64,000 nucleotides of DNA from Flavobacterium coralii (GTDB lineage Bacteria; Bacteroidota; Bacteroidia; Flavobacteriales; Flavobacteriaceae). Below, piece by piece: positions 33,820 through 42,305 of the stretch. Within the stretch, counting starts at the first letter, position 1; each line of letters starts with the position of its first letter. The position numbers were made by a program, and so were the translations under genes. The notes under the pieces were generated by a model. It was not told the origin of the DNA. It made no database searches and worked only from the letters and a program-made list of their open reading frames with translations. Where the stretch lies: the NCBI RefSeq assembly GCF_019891545.1, contig NZ_JAHDIU010000002.1:1-64000 (forward strand), read 5' to 3'.

Positions 33820-34560
33820 TTAGTTGCGGGACACGCTTCCGCCGGATGATGTTTCCTTATCAATACGCGCCGGATTGCCGTTATATACTACCGATCCGCC
33901 GCTTGAAGCCTCGGCATCTAATGATTCTTTAACGGTTATTCGTATACTGGCACCACTTGAAGCATCTGCAGTGGCAAATTCTGCTGAAAGTTCTGTTGCA
34001 TCTATGCTGCTTCCGCTTGATGAAGAGGTCTCCGCTTTTTTTGCCGCTCCTTTTACTGTCAGGTGGCTGCCGCTGCTGCTTTCGCAGATAACATTTGCCG
34101 CCTGTATGCTCACATTCATGCTGCTGCCACTGCTTGAAGAAAGGTTAAGGTTGTCAGATTTTACTGTTGTAATACCTTTTAATGATGAGCCGGATGAAGA
34201 CGATAAACCATCTATAACAGGCATTTTTACCATTACTTTTTTGCGTTTTGCGTTGCGGATGTTAACATCACAGCGTATGCTTAGCTCGTTATTCTTAACT
34301 TCGGTAGTTATATGGTTGTGTAAATTATCGTCTGCTTCAACAATAACCGAGAACGTATCGGCTTGCTCTACAGTTACTTCGAGTCCGCTACCGGAAGATA
34401 CATAAGTAAACCCGCCGTTTATGTTTCGATCCTGTGTTGTTACATTACCGCTACCCGGAATACCTGTTACAGAATTTTGCACAAAACTGCACGACCCGAA
34501 AAGTAATACTACAATGGCACCAATAATTAATTTAGTTACCTGTACAATTATTTTTATCAT
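33820..34560 (-). CDS. Head GIN domain (DUF2807) lipoprotein
   Basis: A 246-residue lipoprotein with LLFGSC (lipobox Cys 24). It has a DUF2807 core ('GGFTYVSSGSGLEVTVEQAD', 'VIVEADDNLHNHITTEVKNN') and a striking Ser/Gly-rich beta-helix ladder with SSSGSS repeats. It begins 11 bases after the PspC gene's stop codon and is the last gene of the operon padR-pspC-GIN. The function is unknown. Confidence 0.87.
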   Translation of the reverse strand: MIKIIVQVTKLIIGAIVVLLFGSCSFVQNSVTGIPGSGNVTTQDRNINGGFTYVSSGSGLEVTVEQADTFSVIVEADDNLHNHITTEVKNNELSIRCDVNIRNAKRKKVMVKMPVIDGLSSSSGSSLKGITTVKSDNLNLSSSSGSSMNVSIQAANVICESSSGSHLTVKGAAKKAETSSSSGSSIDATELSAEFATADASSGASIRITVKESLDAEASSGGSVVYNGNPARIDKETSSGGSVSRN

Positions 34561-34571
34561 GGCTGTTATTT

Positions 34572-36314
34572 TTAGTTATTAGTTCTTGTGCCCGAAATAC
34601 TGATGTTAAGGCTGTCCTTATCATCTTTAAGGTTAACCCTGATTTCTTCCCCGTTGATTTTTATGTTTCCCGAAGCGCCGCTAAGGTTGATATTCTCTTC
34701 CATCATTTCGCCTTCTTCTTCACCGGCCTGCTCATTGCATGTTAAGCATTTTACATTCTGCTCTTCCATACGGTAAACATTTTCGCTGTCAAACCACAGG
34801 TCAAAAAAGCTATTATCAGTATCGTCATATTCTTTCACGCTTGCATCAGGATAAAACACCATTCCTTCCGGAAGGTACAGGTACAGCTCTACCTGCTGTC
34901 CGCGGTACTTGTGCTCTGAACCTGTTATGAAATAATTGTCTAAAATTAACGTATTTCCTTCAGTTACAAAATTATAATCGATAAAACCTGCCCTTTCGCG
35001 TGCCTCAGAAGCTGAATTACCCAAAGATATTTTTTCTATTTGCAGGTAAGGGACAGCCTCGTCAGTTTTCATAATGTACAGGTAAACGTTATTAGAATAG
35101 ATAATGTTATTACCGTTCATATCCTGCGTAAACCTTAACTCATCTTCTTTATACAACGTTTTGCTGAAATAGCTGTTATACTTAAACTTAATGTTTAGTG
35201 TGTCGGCAGGGTTTATGGTAAGCTCTTTACGCTCAAATGTTTTACCCCTGTGGCTTACTTCATTGCTTTCTGCAACACCCACATAAATAAGCCCTGCAAT
35301 AGAAATTATCCATAATAATAAAAGGGTTGTTTTTGTGATTGTACCAATTGGGCGAAGGTTTTCTACCAGTATCTTTAACCCTAACAGGAAAAGTACAAAC
35401 AAGGGTATTGCTATGGCAAAGAGCCCCAGCAGCCCTATCAGCCATATAGGTGTGCCCGTGTAGTTGAACCCATCGGCATACGGAAACCATATAGAACGGC
35501 CCGGTAGCGATGAAGAGAACAAGGCGATAAAGAACATTATAACAACAGCTATTATAGATACTGCTGCAAATATGGTAATAAACGCACCTATAAGTTTGGC
35601 AAAGCCTTTAAATATTGCCGTAAAAACTCTGCCTAATCCGTTTCCCACACGTTCTGCACCGCGCCTGGCATCGTTACCCATTTTCTCATAATCCACATTC
35701 TGAAATTTTGTGCCTAAAGCTTCAAACTCCTCGCGCACTTTTTTTTCGATGTTGGAAATATTTATGGGCTCGCCTGTCATTTCAAGCTTCTCGGTAGTGG
35801 TTATTGCTTTAGGTATAAGTACCCAAAGCAAAATGTAAATAAATATGCTGGCTCCGAAAGATATAAATAATGATATCACAAATATTATACGAAGCCAAAG
35901 CGGGTCTATACGGAAGTAATGTGCAAGCCCGGCGCAAACACCGCCAATCATGGCTTTATCACCATCACGGTAAAACTTCTTGGTGCGCGGCGGTACATAT
36001 CCGCCTGTGCTGTAGTAGCTGCCGGCTATGCTTTTTTGTGCAGGGCCTTCGTCATCTATCCTGTAGTCTTCCGGCTCGCCCATAATAGCAACCACTTCTT
36101 CTACTTCGCGAATGCTTACTACCTGCTTGTCATTCTTCAGCTTTTCATTTAAAAGTTCTGCAATCCTGCCTTCGATGTCGCTCATAATTTCATCTTTGCC
36201 GTCAGGGGCAAGCGAGCGCCGTATAGCATCAAAGTAGTGATTTAATTTTTGATAGGCATCTTCATCAATATGGAAGAAAAAACCTCCTAAATTTATACTG
36301 ACTGTTTTGTTCAT
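34572..36314 (-). CDS. PspC domain membrane protein
   Basis: A 580-residue protein. The N-terminal ~90 residues are cytoplasmic ('TVSINLGGFFFHIDEDAYQK', then 'DIEGRIAELLNEKL'). A PspC domain at about 112-172 (KKFYRDGDKAMIGGVCAGLA … WLRIIFVISLFISF) is followed by several membrane segments between ~235 and 355 and an extracytoplasmic C-terminal domain rich in beta strands with a GIN-like feel. PspC domains are associated with envelope stress. The gene starts 2 bases after padR stops, so padR probably controls it. Confidence 0.9.
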   Translation of the reverse strand: MNKTVSINLGGFFFHIDEDAYQKLNHYFDAIRRSLAPDGKDEIMSDIEGRIAELLNEKLKNDKQVVSIREVEEVVAIMGEPEDYRIDDEGPAQKSIAGSYYSTGGYVPPRTKKFYRDGDKAMIGGVCAGLAHYFRIDPLWLRIIFVISLFISFGASIFIYILLWVLIPKAITTTEKLEMTGEPINISNIEKKVREEFEALGTKFQNVDYEKMGNDARRGAERVGNGLGRVFTAIFKGFAKLIGAFITIFAAVSIIAVVIMFFIALFSSSLPGRSIWFPYADGFNYTGTPIWLIGLLGLFAIAIPLFVLFLLGLKILVENLRPIGTITKTTLLLLWIISIAGLIYVGVAESNEVSHRGKTFERKELTINPADTLNIKFKYNSYFSKTLYKEDELRFTQDMNGNNIIYSNNVYLYIMKTDEAVPYLQIEKISLGNSASEARERAGFIDYNFVTEGNTLILDNYFITGSEHKYRGQQVELYLYLPEGMVFYPDASVKEYDDTDNSFFDLWFDSENVYRMEEQNVKCLTCNEQAGEEEGEMMEENINLSGASGNIKINGEEIRVNLKDDKDSLNISISGTRTNN

Positions 36315-36316
36315 GG

Positions 36317-36649
36317 CTATGCGTTTTGGCTGGTTATTATGTTTACTGCATCGGATAGTTCCGTCCAGGTTATGCTAAGTTCTTTTAAAAATTCTTTTCC
36401 TTCATCGGTAAGGCCGTAATACTTTCGCGGCGGCCCCGAGGTAGATTCTTCCCAGCGGTAGCTGAGCAATCCGTCGTTTTTAAGTCTTGTCAGCAGCGGG
36501 TAAACCGTACCCTCCACAACAAGCAGCTTTGCGTTTTTAAGGGTGTCGAGTATTTCTGAAGTATAAGCATCTTTCTCTTTAAGTACAGAAAGTATGCAGA
36601 ACTCGAGTACCCCTTTTCGCATTTGTGCCTTAGTGTTCTCAATATTCAT
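36317..36649 (-). CDS. PadR family transcriptional regulator
   Basis: A 110-residue winged-helix repressor: 'MRKGVLEFCILSVLKEKDAY', 'GTVYPLLTRLKNDGLLSYRW', PPRKYYGLTDEGKEFL. PadR proteins respond to small molecules or membrane stress. It begins the leftward operon padR-pspC-GIN, consistent with auto-regulation. It lacks a long C-terminal dimerisation helix (short, about 12 kDa), as in subfamily 2. Confidence 0.94.
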   Translation of the reverse strand: MNIENTKAQMRKGVLEFCILSVLKEKDAYTSEILDTLKNAKLLVVEGTVYPLLTRLKNDGLLSYRWEESTSGPPRKYYGLTDEGKEFLKELSITWTELSDAVNIITSQNA

Positions 36650-36710
36650 AGGCTGTGTATTTAATGTCGTTCACTTTATTACTTTTTGTGGCTTATATGG
36701 CGCCAAATTA

Positions 36711-37451
36711 TTAATTTCTCTTCATTGCAAAGGTATTCTCTGCTAAAATTACCTCGTCGGGAGTGCCGGAGTAGCTTATGGCAGAAGAATTATCAGCATT
36801 GGCTTTTACTTTCTGTTTAACGTTAATGGATACAGAAGACAGGTTTACAGCCTGTATGTCTGCCATTTCAGAAGTAAAAGTACCGGCTATTAATGTGCCC
36901 CCGCTACAAGTTATATCGCTTTCTTCTGCATGCCCCAGTAGCTTTACATGTGCCCCGCTTCGAATATCGGTAACAAGCTCGCCTGTTACTATACTCCCTT
37001 TAAATGCCGCGCCCGATTTTGCTTTTAGTACCATCTTTTCAGTGGCATTGATGTTACCGTTAAACATGGCACCCGTTTTAAGCTCAAGCGATAGCCGGGG
37101 AACGTCAATTTCATTTGTAACCCTTACCATTGCCCCCGCCGAAGCCTCTATACTTGCCATGTCATTATCGGTAATATATACCTTAACCGGGCCTGCCGCT
37201 GGTATATCAGTGTCACTTTTTACAAGGCTGATGTGCAATGTGTTGTTTTTTAGTTTGGTTACTACATAAGGCAGGTTTTGGCTGCTGCATTCTACTTTTA
37301 CGCTTTCGGTACTTCCGTGGGTATAAACTACCTCTATACCGTTTTGAACATTAATTGCATTGAAACCTGTAACATTTCTTGTTTCTGCATTTTGAGCTGT
37401 GGCTGCCATACCGCTAAGGGCAAGTGCAGCAATTACTAACATTGTTTTCAT
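36711..37451 (-). CDS. Head GIN domain (DUF2807) exported protein
   Basis: A 246-residue protein with a signal peptide (…GMAATAQ) and a DUF2807 domain: 'NVTGFNAINVQNGIEVVYTH', 'VKVYITDNDMASIEASAGAM'. It lies upstream of the padR operon on the same strand, separated by 61 bases with no clear terminator. A 14-base direct repeat (37469-37482 and 37490-37503) precedes its start codon. Confidence 0.87.
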   Translation of the reverse strand: MKTMLVIAALALSGMAATAQNAETRNVTGFNAINVQNGIEVVYTHGSTESVKVECSSQNLPYVVTKLKNNTLHISLVKSDTDIPAAGPVKVYITDNDMASIEASAGAMVRVTNEIDVPRLSLELKTGAMFNGNINATEKMVLKAKSGAAFKGSIVTGELVTDIRSGAHVKLLGHAEESDITCSGGTLIAGTFTSEMADIQAVNLSSVSINVKQKVKANADNSSAISYSGTPDEVILAENTFAMKRN

Positions 37452-37468
37452 AAACTGTCCGTTTTTTA

Positions 37469-37503
37469 ATTGATGATTGATTGATGATGATTGATGATTG
37501 ATT
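37469..37503. repeat. Direct repeat ATTGATGATTGATT, period 21 bases
   Basis: Two exact 14-base copies (37469-37482, 37490-37503) with GATGATG between lie 18-52 bases before the start of the GIN gene. The period equals two helical turns, so it could be a protein binding site, or simply an expanded short repeat. Confidence 0.6.
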
Positions 37504-37526
37504 TTGCCCTTACGAGCGTTGGCTGA

Positions 37527-37979
37527 TTATTTTATAAAATTTATGGTTAGCGGATATTTGTAAACTTCGCCGTTGCTGTTTTTTACCGCAGCATAAATAA
37601 CGAGGCAAAATTCTATCACTTTAAGTGCGGCAAATAATAAAAGTGTAACAACACTTATAATTACTATAGTAGTTATTTTACCGGCTGTAAATTCTTCTGC
37701 AATCCAGTTACAGTTATTGCTTAATATAAAGCTGGTGTTGTTAAATATGCTATACAATAATATTGGTAAGGCAATTAGCAGTATACCCACAAAGTAAACC
37801 AGCAGGCTAAGCTGAAAGTTAATGGCAGACCTGCCGTTCTTATCTATAAACTCTGATTCTTTTCTTTTCATGCTCCATATCAATACAGGGAATATATAGT
37901 TTCCCAATGGAAAGAAATACTGCGTAAAGGTGCTTATCTGAAGCAGTATGGATGCATTCTTGTCGGCTGTTGTTATCAT
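37527..37979 (-). CDS. DUF4870 domain membrane protein
   Basis: A 150-residue protein with three membrane segments and the DUF4870 pattern ('FTQYFFPLGNYIFPVLIWSM', 'SEFIDKNGRSAINFQLSLLV'). The function is unknown. A full -33/-7 promoter lies at 38011-38042. Confidence 0.88.
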   Translation of the reverse strand: MITTADKNASILLQISTFTQYFFPLGNYIFPVLIWSMKRKESEFIDKNGRSAINFQLSLLVYFVGILLIALPILLYSIFNNTSFILSNNCNWIAEEFTAGKITTIVIISVVTLLLFAALKVIEFCLVIYAAVKNSNGEVYKYPLTINFIK

Positions 37980-38010
37980 AGTACAGGTTATTAGCTATTA
38001 ATATTTTATG

Positions 38011-38042
38011 CAAATATATGTTTGTAAAAAGGTATTATGCAA
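38011..38042 (-). promoter_or_regulatory. Promoter of the DUF4870 gene
   Basis: On the - strand, TTG at 38040-38042 and TATATTTG at 38011-38018 are separated by 21 bases; the -7 box lies 31 bases before the ATG. Confidence 0.7.
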
Positions 38043-38092
38043 TACAAAGTACTAATATTTAACAAAATTTTAACAAATTGAGATAATGTGGT

Positions 38093-38119
38093 TTGTTACA
38101 TAAATTATGAGTATATTCG
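38093..38119 (+). promoter_or_regulatory. Possible promoter of the DUF4442 gene
   Basis: TTG (38093-38095) and TATATTCG (38112-38119, one change from TAnnTTTG) are 16 bases apart, 17 bases before the ATG at 38137. Confidence 0.4.
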
Positions 38120-38136
38120 TTTAAAATTAGGCTATT

Positions 38137-38589
38137 ATGCAGTTTACACCTTCTAATCTAAATACATTCTTATTCTTTAAATTACCTTCTGCTTATTGGT
38201 GCGGAGTCCGTGTTAAGCAGATAAGCGGGAAGGCATGTACCGCTACAGTAAAGCATAAATGGTTCAACCAAAACCCATTTAACTCTATGTATTTTGCAGT
38301 GCAGGCCATGGCGGCCGAACTGACTACAGGAGCTTTAATGATGTATCATATAAACCGGAGCGGTAAAAAAATATCAATGCTGGTTGCCAATAATAAAGCT
38401 ACATTCAGCAAAAAAGCCAAAGGCCGGATAACGTTCAGTTGCATGCAGGGTGATATGGCGGAGCAGGTAATTGCTAAGGCTGTTGCAACGGGAGAGGGGC
38501 AAACTGTATGGATGACTGCACAGGGTAAAGATGAAAGTGGCGATACTGTTTCTGTAATGGAATTTGAATGGACAATCAAAGCCAAATAA
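38137..38589 (+). CDS. DUF4442 domain protein (hotdog-like)
   Basis: A 150-residue soluble protein: 'LFFKLPSAYWCGVRVKQISG', 'NQNPFNSMYFAVQAMAAELT', 'GRITFSCMQGDMAEQVIAKA'. This is the DUF4442 pattern, a hotdog-fold family related to thioesterases, but no catalytic residue can be pointed out. It stands alone, with the next gene 103 bases away under its own promoter. Confidence 0.85.
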   Translation: MQFTPSNLNTFLFFKLPSAYWCGVRVKQISGKACTATVKHKWFNQNPFNSMYFAVQAMAAELTTGALMMYHINRSGKKISMLVANNKATFSKKAKGRITFSCMQGDMAEQVIAKAVATGEGQTVWMTAQGKDESGDTVSVMEFEWTIKAK

Positions 38590-38649
38590 TTTACATCAAC
38601 TTTCTAAAACAATAGTTAAAGGCTTGTTTATTTAACTTTTAATTATAGC

Positions 38650-38677
38650 TTGTATATCAGGGTTACGTCTATATTTG
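38650..38677 (+). promoter_or_regulatory. Promoter of the TIGR01777 gene
   Basis: TTG (38650-38652) and TATATTTG (38670-38677) are 17 bases apart; the -7 box ends 15 bases before the ATG at 38693. Confidence 0.65.
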
Positions 38678-38692
38678 TTAAAAATAGGAATC

Positions 38693-39601
38693 ATGAGAGT
38701 GTTAGTAACGGGAGCCACCGGGCTGATTGGCAATGAACTTGTTTCGCTCCTGCTTAAAAATGGTGTGTATATAAATTACCTGACCACTTCGGAAGATAAA
38801 CTGCAAAGCGAGCAGCGTTACAGCGGTTTCTACTGGAATCCTGACAATGGCAATATAGATGAGAACTGTATTGATGATGTAGATGCCATTATTCACCTTG
38901 CAGGGGCTTCGGTATCTAAAAGGTGGACTAAGGCTTACAAACAGGAAATACTGGAAAGCCGTATACTTTCTACCAATGTGCTGTACAGCCTGCTAAAAAA
39001 CAAGCCTAATAAGGTAAGACAGTTTATATCTGCATCGGCTATTGGTATCTATCCCGACAGTAAGGAAAAAGTATATTCTGAAGAGAGTACTGAAACGGAT
39101 AACTCATTTTTAGGCAATGTGGTAAAAAAGTGGGAAGAAGCTGTAGATCAGATAAAAAGGCTGGATATTAAAGTCGCCAAAGTAAGGACAGGCATTGTGC
39201 TTTCGGGTAACGGGGGCGCACTTACAGAAATGGCTAAGCCGGTAAAAATGGGTGTTGGCTCTCCGCTTGGCACGGGTAAGCAAATGCAGTCGTGGATACA
39301 TATTCAGGACCTGGTAGGTATTTACTATTATATACTTACGCATGAACTTGACGGTGTATATAATGCAGTTGCGCCATATCCTGTTACCAATGCAACGCTT
39401 ATGAAAACTGTTGCCAAAGTACTAAATATGCCATTTTTTATGCCTAATGTGCCCAAGTTTATGCTTGAAGCGGTTTTAGGCGAAATGCACCAGATTTTAC
39501 TAAGCAGCCAGAATGTTAGCGCCCGTAAAATAATTGGCGATGGTTACCAATTTAAATACCTTTCTTTAGAAAAAGCTATAAAAGAGGCGTTAAAGAAGTA
39601 A
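38693..39601 (+). CDS. TIGR01777 family NAD-dependent epimerase/oxidoreductase
   Basis: A 302-residue SDR-type protein. The nucleotide-binding motif VTGATGLIG is at residues 4-12, with 'IIHLAGASVSKRW', 'FISASAIGIYPDS', 'VAKVRTGIVLSGNGGALTEM' and 'GSPLGTGKQMQSWIHIQDLV', all typical of the TIGR01777/YfcH family whose substrate is not established. The ATG at 38693 places the Rossmann strand at the N-terminus, as in the family; a possible start at 38675 adds six residues. A hairpin overlaps the stop codon. Confidence 0.92.
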   Translation: MRVLVTGATGLIGNELVSLLLKNGVYINYLTTSEDKLQSEQRYSGFYWNPDNGNIDENCIDDVDAIIHLAGASVSKRWTKAYKQEILESRILSTNVLYSLLKNKPNKVRQFISASAIGIYPDSKEKVYSEESTETDNSFLGNVVKKWEEAVDQIKRLDIKVAKVRTGIVLSGNGGALTEMAKPVKMGVGSPLGTGKQMQSWIHIQDLVGIYYYILTHELDGVYNAVAPYPVTNATLMKTVAKVLNMPFFMPNVPKFMLEAVLGEMHQILLSSQNVSARKIIGDGYQFKYLSLEKAIKEALKK

Positions 39602-39614
39602 TTGCTTTAACGCC
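39586..39614. terminator. Hairpin overlapping the TIGR01777 stop codon
   Basis: GGCGTTAAAG (39586-39595) and CTTTAACGCC (39605-39614) are complementary with a 9-base loop holding the stop codon. T-rich sequence follows only on the - strand (CTCTTTTAT), so it may serve the leftward YceI gene. Confidence 0.45.
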
Positions 39615-39639
39615 TTAATTGAATTACTGTTAGTAATTC

Positions 39640-40314
39640 TTATTTTTTCTTCGCCTTTACTTTAACTTTCAGCTTTATATCATCATTTATATACTTATCG
39701 CCCAGGTTTTCAAAAACACTTTTAGACGAATAATTTATATTCCATAATGTCCTGTTTATTGTAAATTCCTCACTTTCAATATTTACACTATCAGGAGTTA
39801 CAGCCACTTTAGCCGGAAAGGTAATATTCTTGGTAATATCTTTCAGGGTCAGGTTACCCTCAATCATATTAAGGCTGTCCTTTATTTTTATTCCAGTAAT
39901 TTCAAAAGTACCCGTAGGATATTTTTTAATATTAAAAAAATGGTCGGCATTACCTTCCTTTAATCCTTTCAGGTGATTTTCAAGGTCAATCCTTTCTTTG
40001 CCTTCTTTAGGATCGGTTACAGTAATGGTTGCCATATCCAGTATAAAGCTCCCGCTTTCCAGCGAATCGTTTTTTACAAAGATATCCCCTTTTTGCAGGC
40101 TAATGGTACCACTATGAGTACCTGTGGGCTTAGAGCCGGTCCATTCTATTACAGAAGCCAAAGTATCGGTTATATATTTTTGCGAGGCCGGCGGAATGGT
40201 TTTTGCTTCCACAGGCTCTGCAATTTCGGCTTCGGGGGCATCGCCTTCGTTTTTGCACGAAATCAGTGTTGCAAGCACAAAAAAGGGCAGCAGGTAAAAT
40301 TGCCTTACAGTCAT
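39640..40314 (-). CDS. YceI family lipoprotein
   Basis: A 224-residue lipoprotein (lipobox TLISC, Cys 20). After a linker, the YceI lipocalin-like domain starts with SVIEWTGSKPTGTHSGTISL and continues 'ENHLKGLKEGNADHFFNIKK', YPTGTFEITGI, 'EGNLTLKDITKNITFPAKV'. YceI proteins bind long isoprenoid or lipid chains. It is divergent from grpE, sharing a 119-base intergenic region. Confidence 0.92.
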   Translation of the reverse strand: MTVRQFYLLPFFVLATLISCKNEGDAPEAEIAEPVEAKTIPPASQKYITDTLASVIEWTGSKPTGTHSGTISLQKGDIFVKNDSLESGSFILDMATITVTDPKEGKERIDLENHLKGLKEGNADHFFNIKKYPTGTFEITGIKIKDSLNMIEGNLTLKDITKNITFPAKVAVTPDSVNIESEEFTINRTLWNINYSSKSVFENLGDKYINDDIKLKVKVKAKKK

Positions 40315-40372
40315 AGTTAAATTCAGCTACATTGGTTATTGTACTAAAGTTACAAAATAAGCCTGTGACAAT

Positions 40373-40404
40373 TTGACATTTTATTTTTTTTGGCAATACT
40401 TTTG
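40373..40404 (+). promoter_or_regulatory. Promoter of grpE-dnaJ
   Basis: TTG (40373-40375) and TACTTTTG (40397-40404) are 21 bases apart. The transcript would start about 40410. No CIRCE element is visible, so heat control must come from elsewhere. Confidence 0.7.
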
Positions 40405-40457
40405 CATTTCAATGTCAGACAATTTTACAGTAAATGTTCAAGAAAATATTTAGAAAT

Positions 40458-41024
40458 ATGAGCCAGGAAAATTCTGAAAACAAAGAGAAAGATTTAAACC
40501 AAGAAAATATACAGCAGGAGCAGGAAGTTGTTGAAAATGAAAATGAAGCGGCTATACCTTCGGCAGAAGAACTTAGCCCCGAACAGAAACTAAAAGAAGA
40601 GCTTGCTGCTGAAAAAGATAAATTTTTACGCCTGTTTGCAGAATTTGAGAACTATAAGAAAAGGACATCTAAAGAGCGTGTAGAGCTTTTTAAGACTGCC
40701 AATCAGGAAGTTTTGCTTGCGTTACTGCCTGTACTTGATGATTTTGACAGGGCTATGGCACAAATTGCCAAAACTGAAGATGAAGCACTGCTTAAAGGTG
40801 TAGAGCTTATACACAATAAGTTCAGGGACACCTTAAAATCTAAAGGACTGGAGCAGGTAGAGCTAAAGGCAGGAGATGATTTTAATGCAGATTTTGCAGA
40901 GGCAATAACACAGATACCTGCCCCGGCAGACGAGCTTAAAGGCAAAATTGTAGATGTGGTGGAGAAAGGATATAAGCTTGGTGATAAAATAATACGTTTC
41001 CCTAAGGTTGTGTTAGGCAACTAA
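40458..41024 (+). CDS. grpE: Nucleotide exchange factor GrpE
   Basis: GrpE releases ADP from DnaK. The 188-residue form starts at the ATG at 40458; an in-frame ATG at 40434 would add eight residues (MFKKIFRN) and is also possible. It has an acidic unstructured N-terminus, a long helix ('EELAAEKDKFLRLFAEFENY' then KKRTSKERVELF), 'VLLALLPVLDDFDRAM', 'KGVELIHNKFRDTLKSKGLE', and the beta domain 'VDVVEKGYKLGDKIIRFPKV'. It is followed after 29 bases by dnaJ. Confidence 0.95.
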   Translation: MSQENSENKEKDLNQENIQQEQEVVENENEAAIPSAEELSPEQKLKEELAAEKDKFLRLFAEFENYKKRTSKERVELFKTANQEVLLALLPVLDDFDRAMAQIAKTEDEALLKGVELIHNKFRDTLKSKGLEQVELKAGDDFNADFAEAITQIPAPADELKGKIVDVVEKGYKLGDKIIRFPKVVLGN

Positions 41025-41053
41025 TAAGGAGATTGAAGAAACCTTAAAAAGCA

Positions 41054-42178
41054 ATGAAGAAAGATTATTACGAAATACTGGGCATAGACAAAAGTGCAAG
41101 TGCAGAGCAGATAAAAAAGGCTTACCGTAAAAAAGCCATCGAATTTCACCCTGATAAAAACCCGGGTAATAAAGAGGCTGAAGAAAACTTTAAGCTTGCT
41201 GCAGAAGCCTATGAGGTACTAAGCGACCCTGATAAAAAAGCCCGTTACGACCAGTACGGCCATGCTGCTTTTAAAAATGGTGGCTTTGGCGGCGGTGGCG
41301 GTATGAATATGGATGACATATTCAGCCAGTTTGGCGATATATTCGGCAGTGCTTTTGGCGGAGGCTTTGGCGGTTTCGGAGGCTTTGGCGGCGGTGGCGG
41401 CCAGCGCCGTGTTAAAGGCAGCAACCTGCGTATTAAAGTAAAGCTTACACTGGAAGAAATTGCAAACGGTGTAGAAAAGAAAATAAAAGTAAAACGCAAG
41501 GTGCAGGCACCGGGCGTTAGCTATAAAACCTGCTCTACCTGTAACGGCAGCGGCCAGGTAATGAAAATAACCAATACCATACTTGGTCGTATGCAAACGG
41601 CAAGCACCTGCCATGTGTGCGGGGGCAGCGGACAGATTATTGAAAGCAAGCCGCCACAGGCTGATGCTCAGGGTATGGTTATGGCTGATGATGCAGTATC
41701 TATAAAAATACCTGCGGGTGTGGCAGACGGTATGCAATTAAAAGTTTCCGGTAAGGGTAATGATGCCCCGGGCGGCAACAGCATACCGGGCGACCTTATT
41801 GTAGTAATAGAAGAAGTTGAGCACGAAACACTTAAGCGAGAAGGCGAAAACCTTCATCTTGATCTGTACATAAGTTTTGCCGAGGCTGCACTTGGCACCA
41901 GTAAAGATATTGAAACCGTTAACGGTAAAGTACGCATAAAGCTGGAAGAAGGTATACAGTCGGGTAAGATATTAAGGCTTAAAGGCAAAGGCGTACCAAG
42001 CATAAACAGCTATGGCAGCGGCGACCTTTTAGTGCATGTTAACGTATGGACACCCAAAACATTATCCCGCGAACAGCGCCAGTTTTTTGAGAAATCACTT
42101 ACAGATGAAAACTTTGTTCCGCACCCGGAAAAGTCGGATAAATCTTTTTTTGAAAAAGTTAAAGATATGTTTTCATAA
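41054..42178 (+). CDS. dnaJ: Chaperone DnaJ with reduced zinc finger
   Basis: DnaJ stimulates DnaK ATPase and delivers substrates. The 374 residues have a J domain with HPD (residues 32-34), a Gly/Phe-rich linker (about 76-117), and a substrate-binding C-terminal half ('[20 protein letters not shown]', '[20 protein letters not shown]'). Only two CxxCxGxG motifs are present (Cys 160/163 and Cys 186/189) instead of four; these align with motifs 2 and 3, so the second zinc site is kept and the first is missing. I believe this shortened form is usual in flavobacteria. Confidence 0.96.
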   Translation: MKKDYYEILGIDKSASAEQIKKAYRKKAIEFHPDKNPGNKEAEENFKLAAEAYEVLSDPDKKARYDQYGHAAFKNGGFGGGGGMNMDDIFSQFGDIFGSAFGGGFGGFGGFGGGGGQRRVKGSNLRIKVKLTLEEIANGVEKKIKVKRKVQAPGVSYKTCSTCNGSGQVMKITNTILGRMQTASTCHVCGGSGQIIESKPPQADAQGMVMADDAVSIKIPAGVADGMQLKVSGKGNDAPGGNSIPGDLIVVIEEVEHETLKREGENLHLDLYISFAEAALGTSKDIETVNGKVRIKLEEGIQSGKILRLKGKGVPSINSYGSGDLLVHVNVWTPKTLSREQRQFFEKSLTDENFVPHPEKSDKSFFEKVKDMFS

Positions 42179-42201
42179 TTTAAGATAATTTTTTAAATTT
42201 G

Positions 42202-42231
42202 AATCCACTAGTTAACTAGTGGATTTTTCTT
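42202..42231 (+). terminator. Terminator of grpE-dnaJ
   Basis: AATCCACTAG (42202-42211) and CTAGTGGATT (42216-42225) pair perfectly around TTAA and run into TTTTCTTTTT. Confidence 0.92.
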
Positions 42232-42254
42232 TTTCATAGCAATTTTTCCCATCC

Positions 42255-42287
42255 TTGTGCAAATAAGGGTGGGTTTTTTTATATTTG
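42255..42287 (+). promoter_or_regulatory. Promoter of the DUF3667 gene
   Basis: TTG (42255-42257) and TATATTTG (42280-42287) are 22 bases apart, ending 18 bases before the ATG. Confidence 0.6.
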
Positions 42288-42305
42288 GAAAAACTGTAAT
42301 CAGCT

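Noticed and set aside
41219-41737. A 172-codon frame opposite dnaJ with Ala/Thr-rich sequence
   Set aside because: Produced by the Gly/Phe-rich region of dnaJ read in reverse; no gene features.
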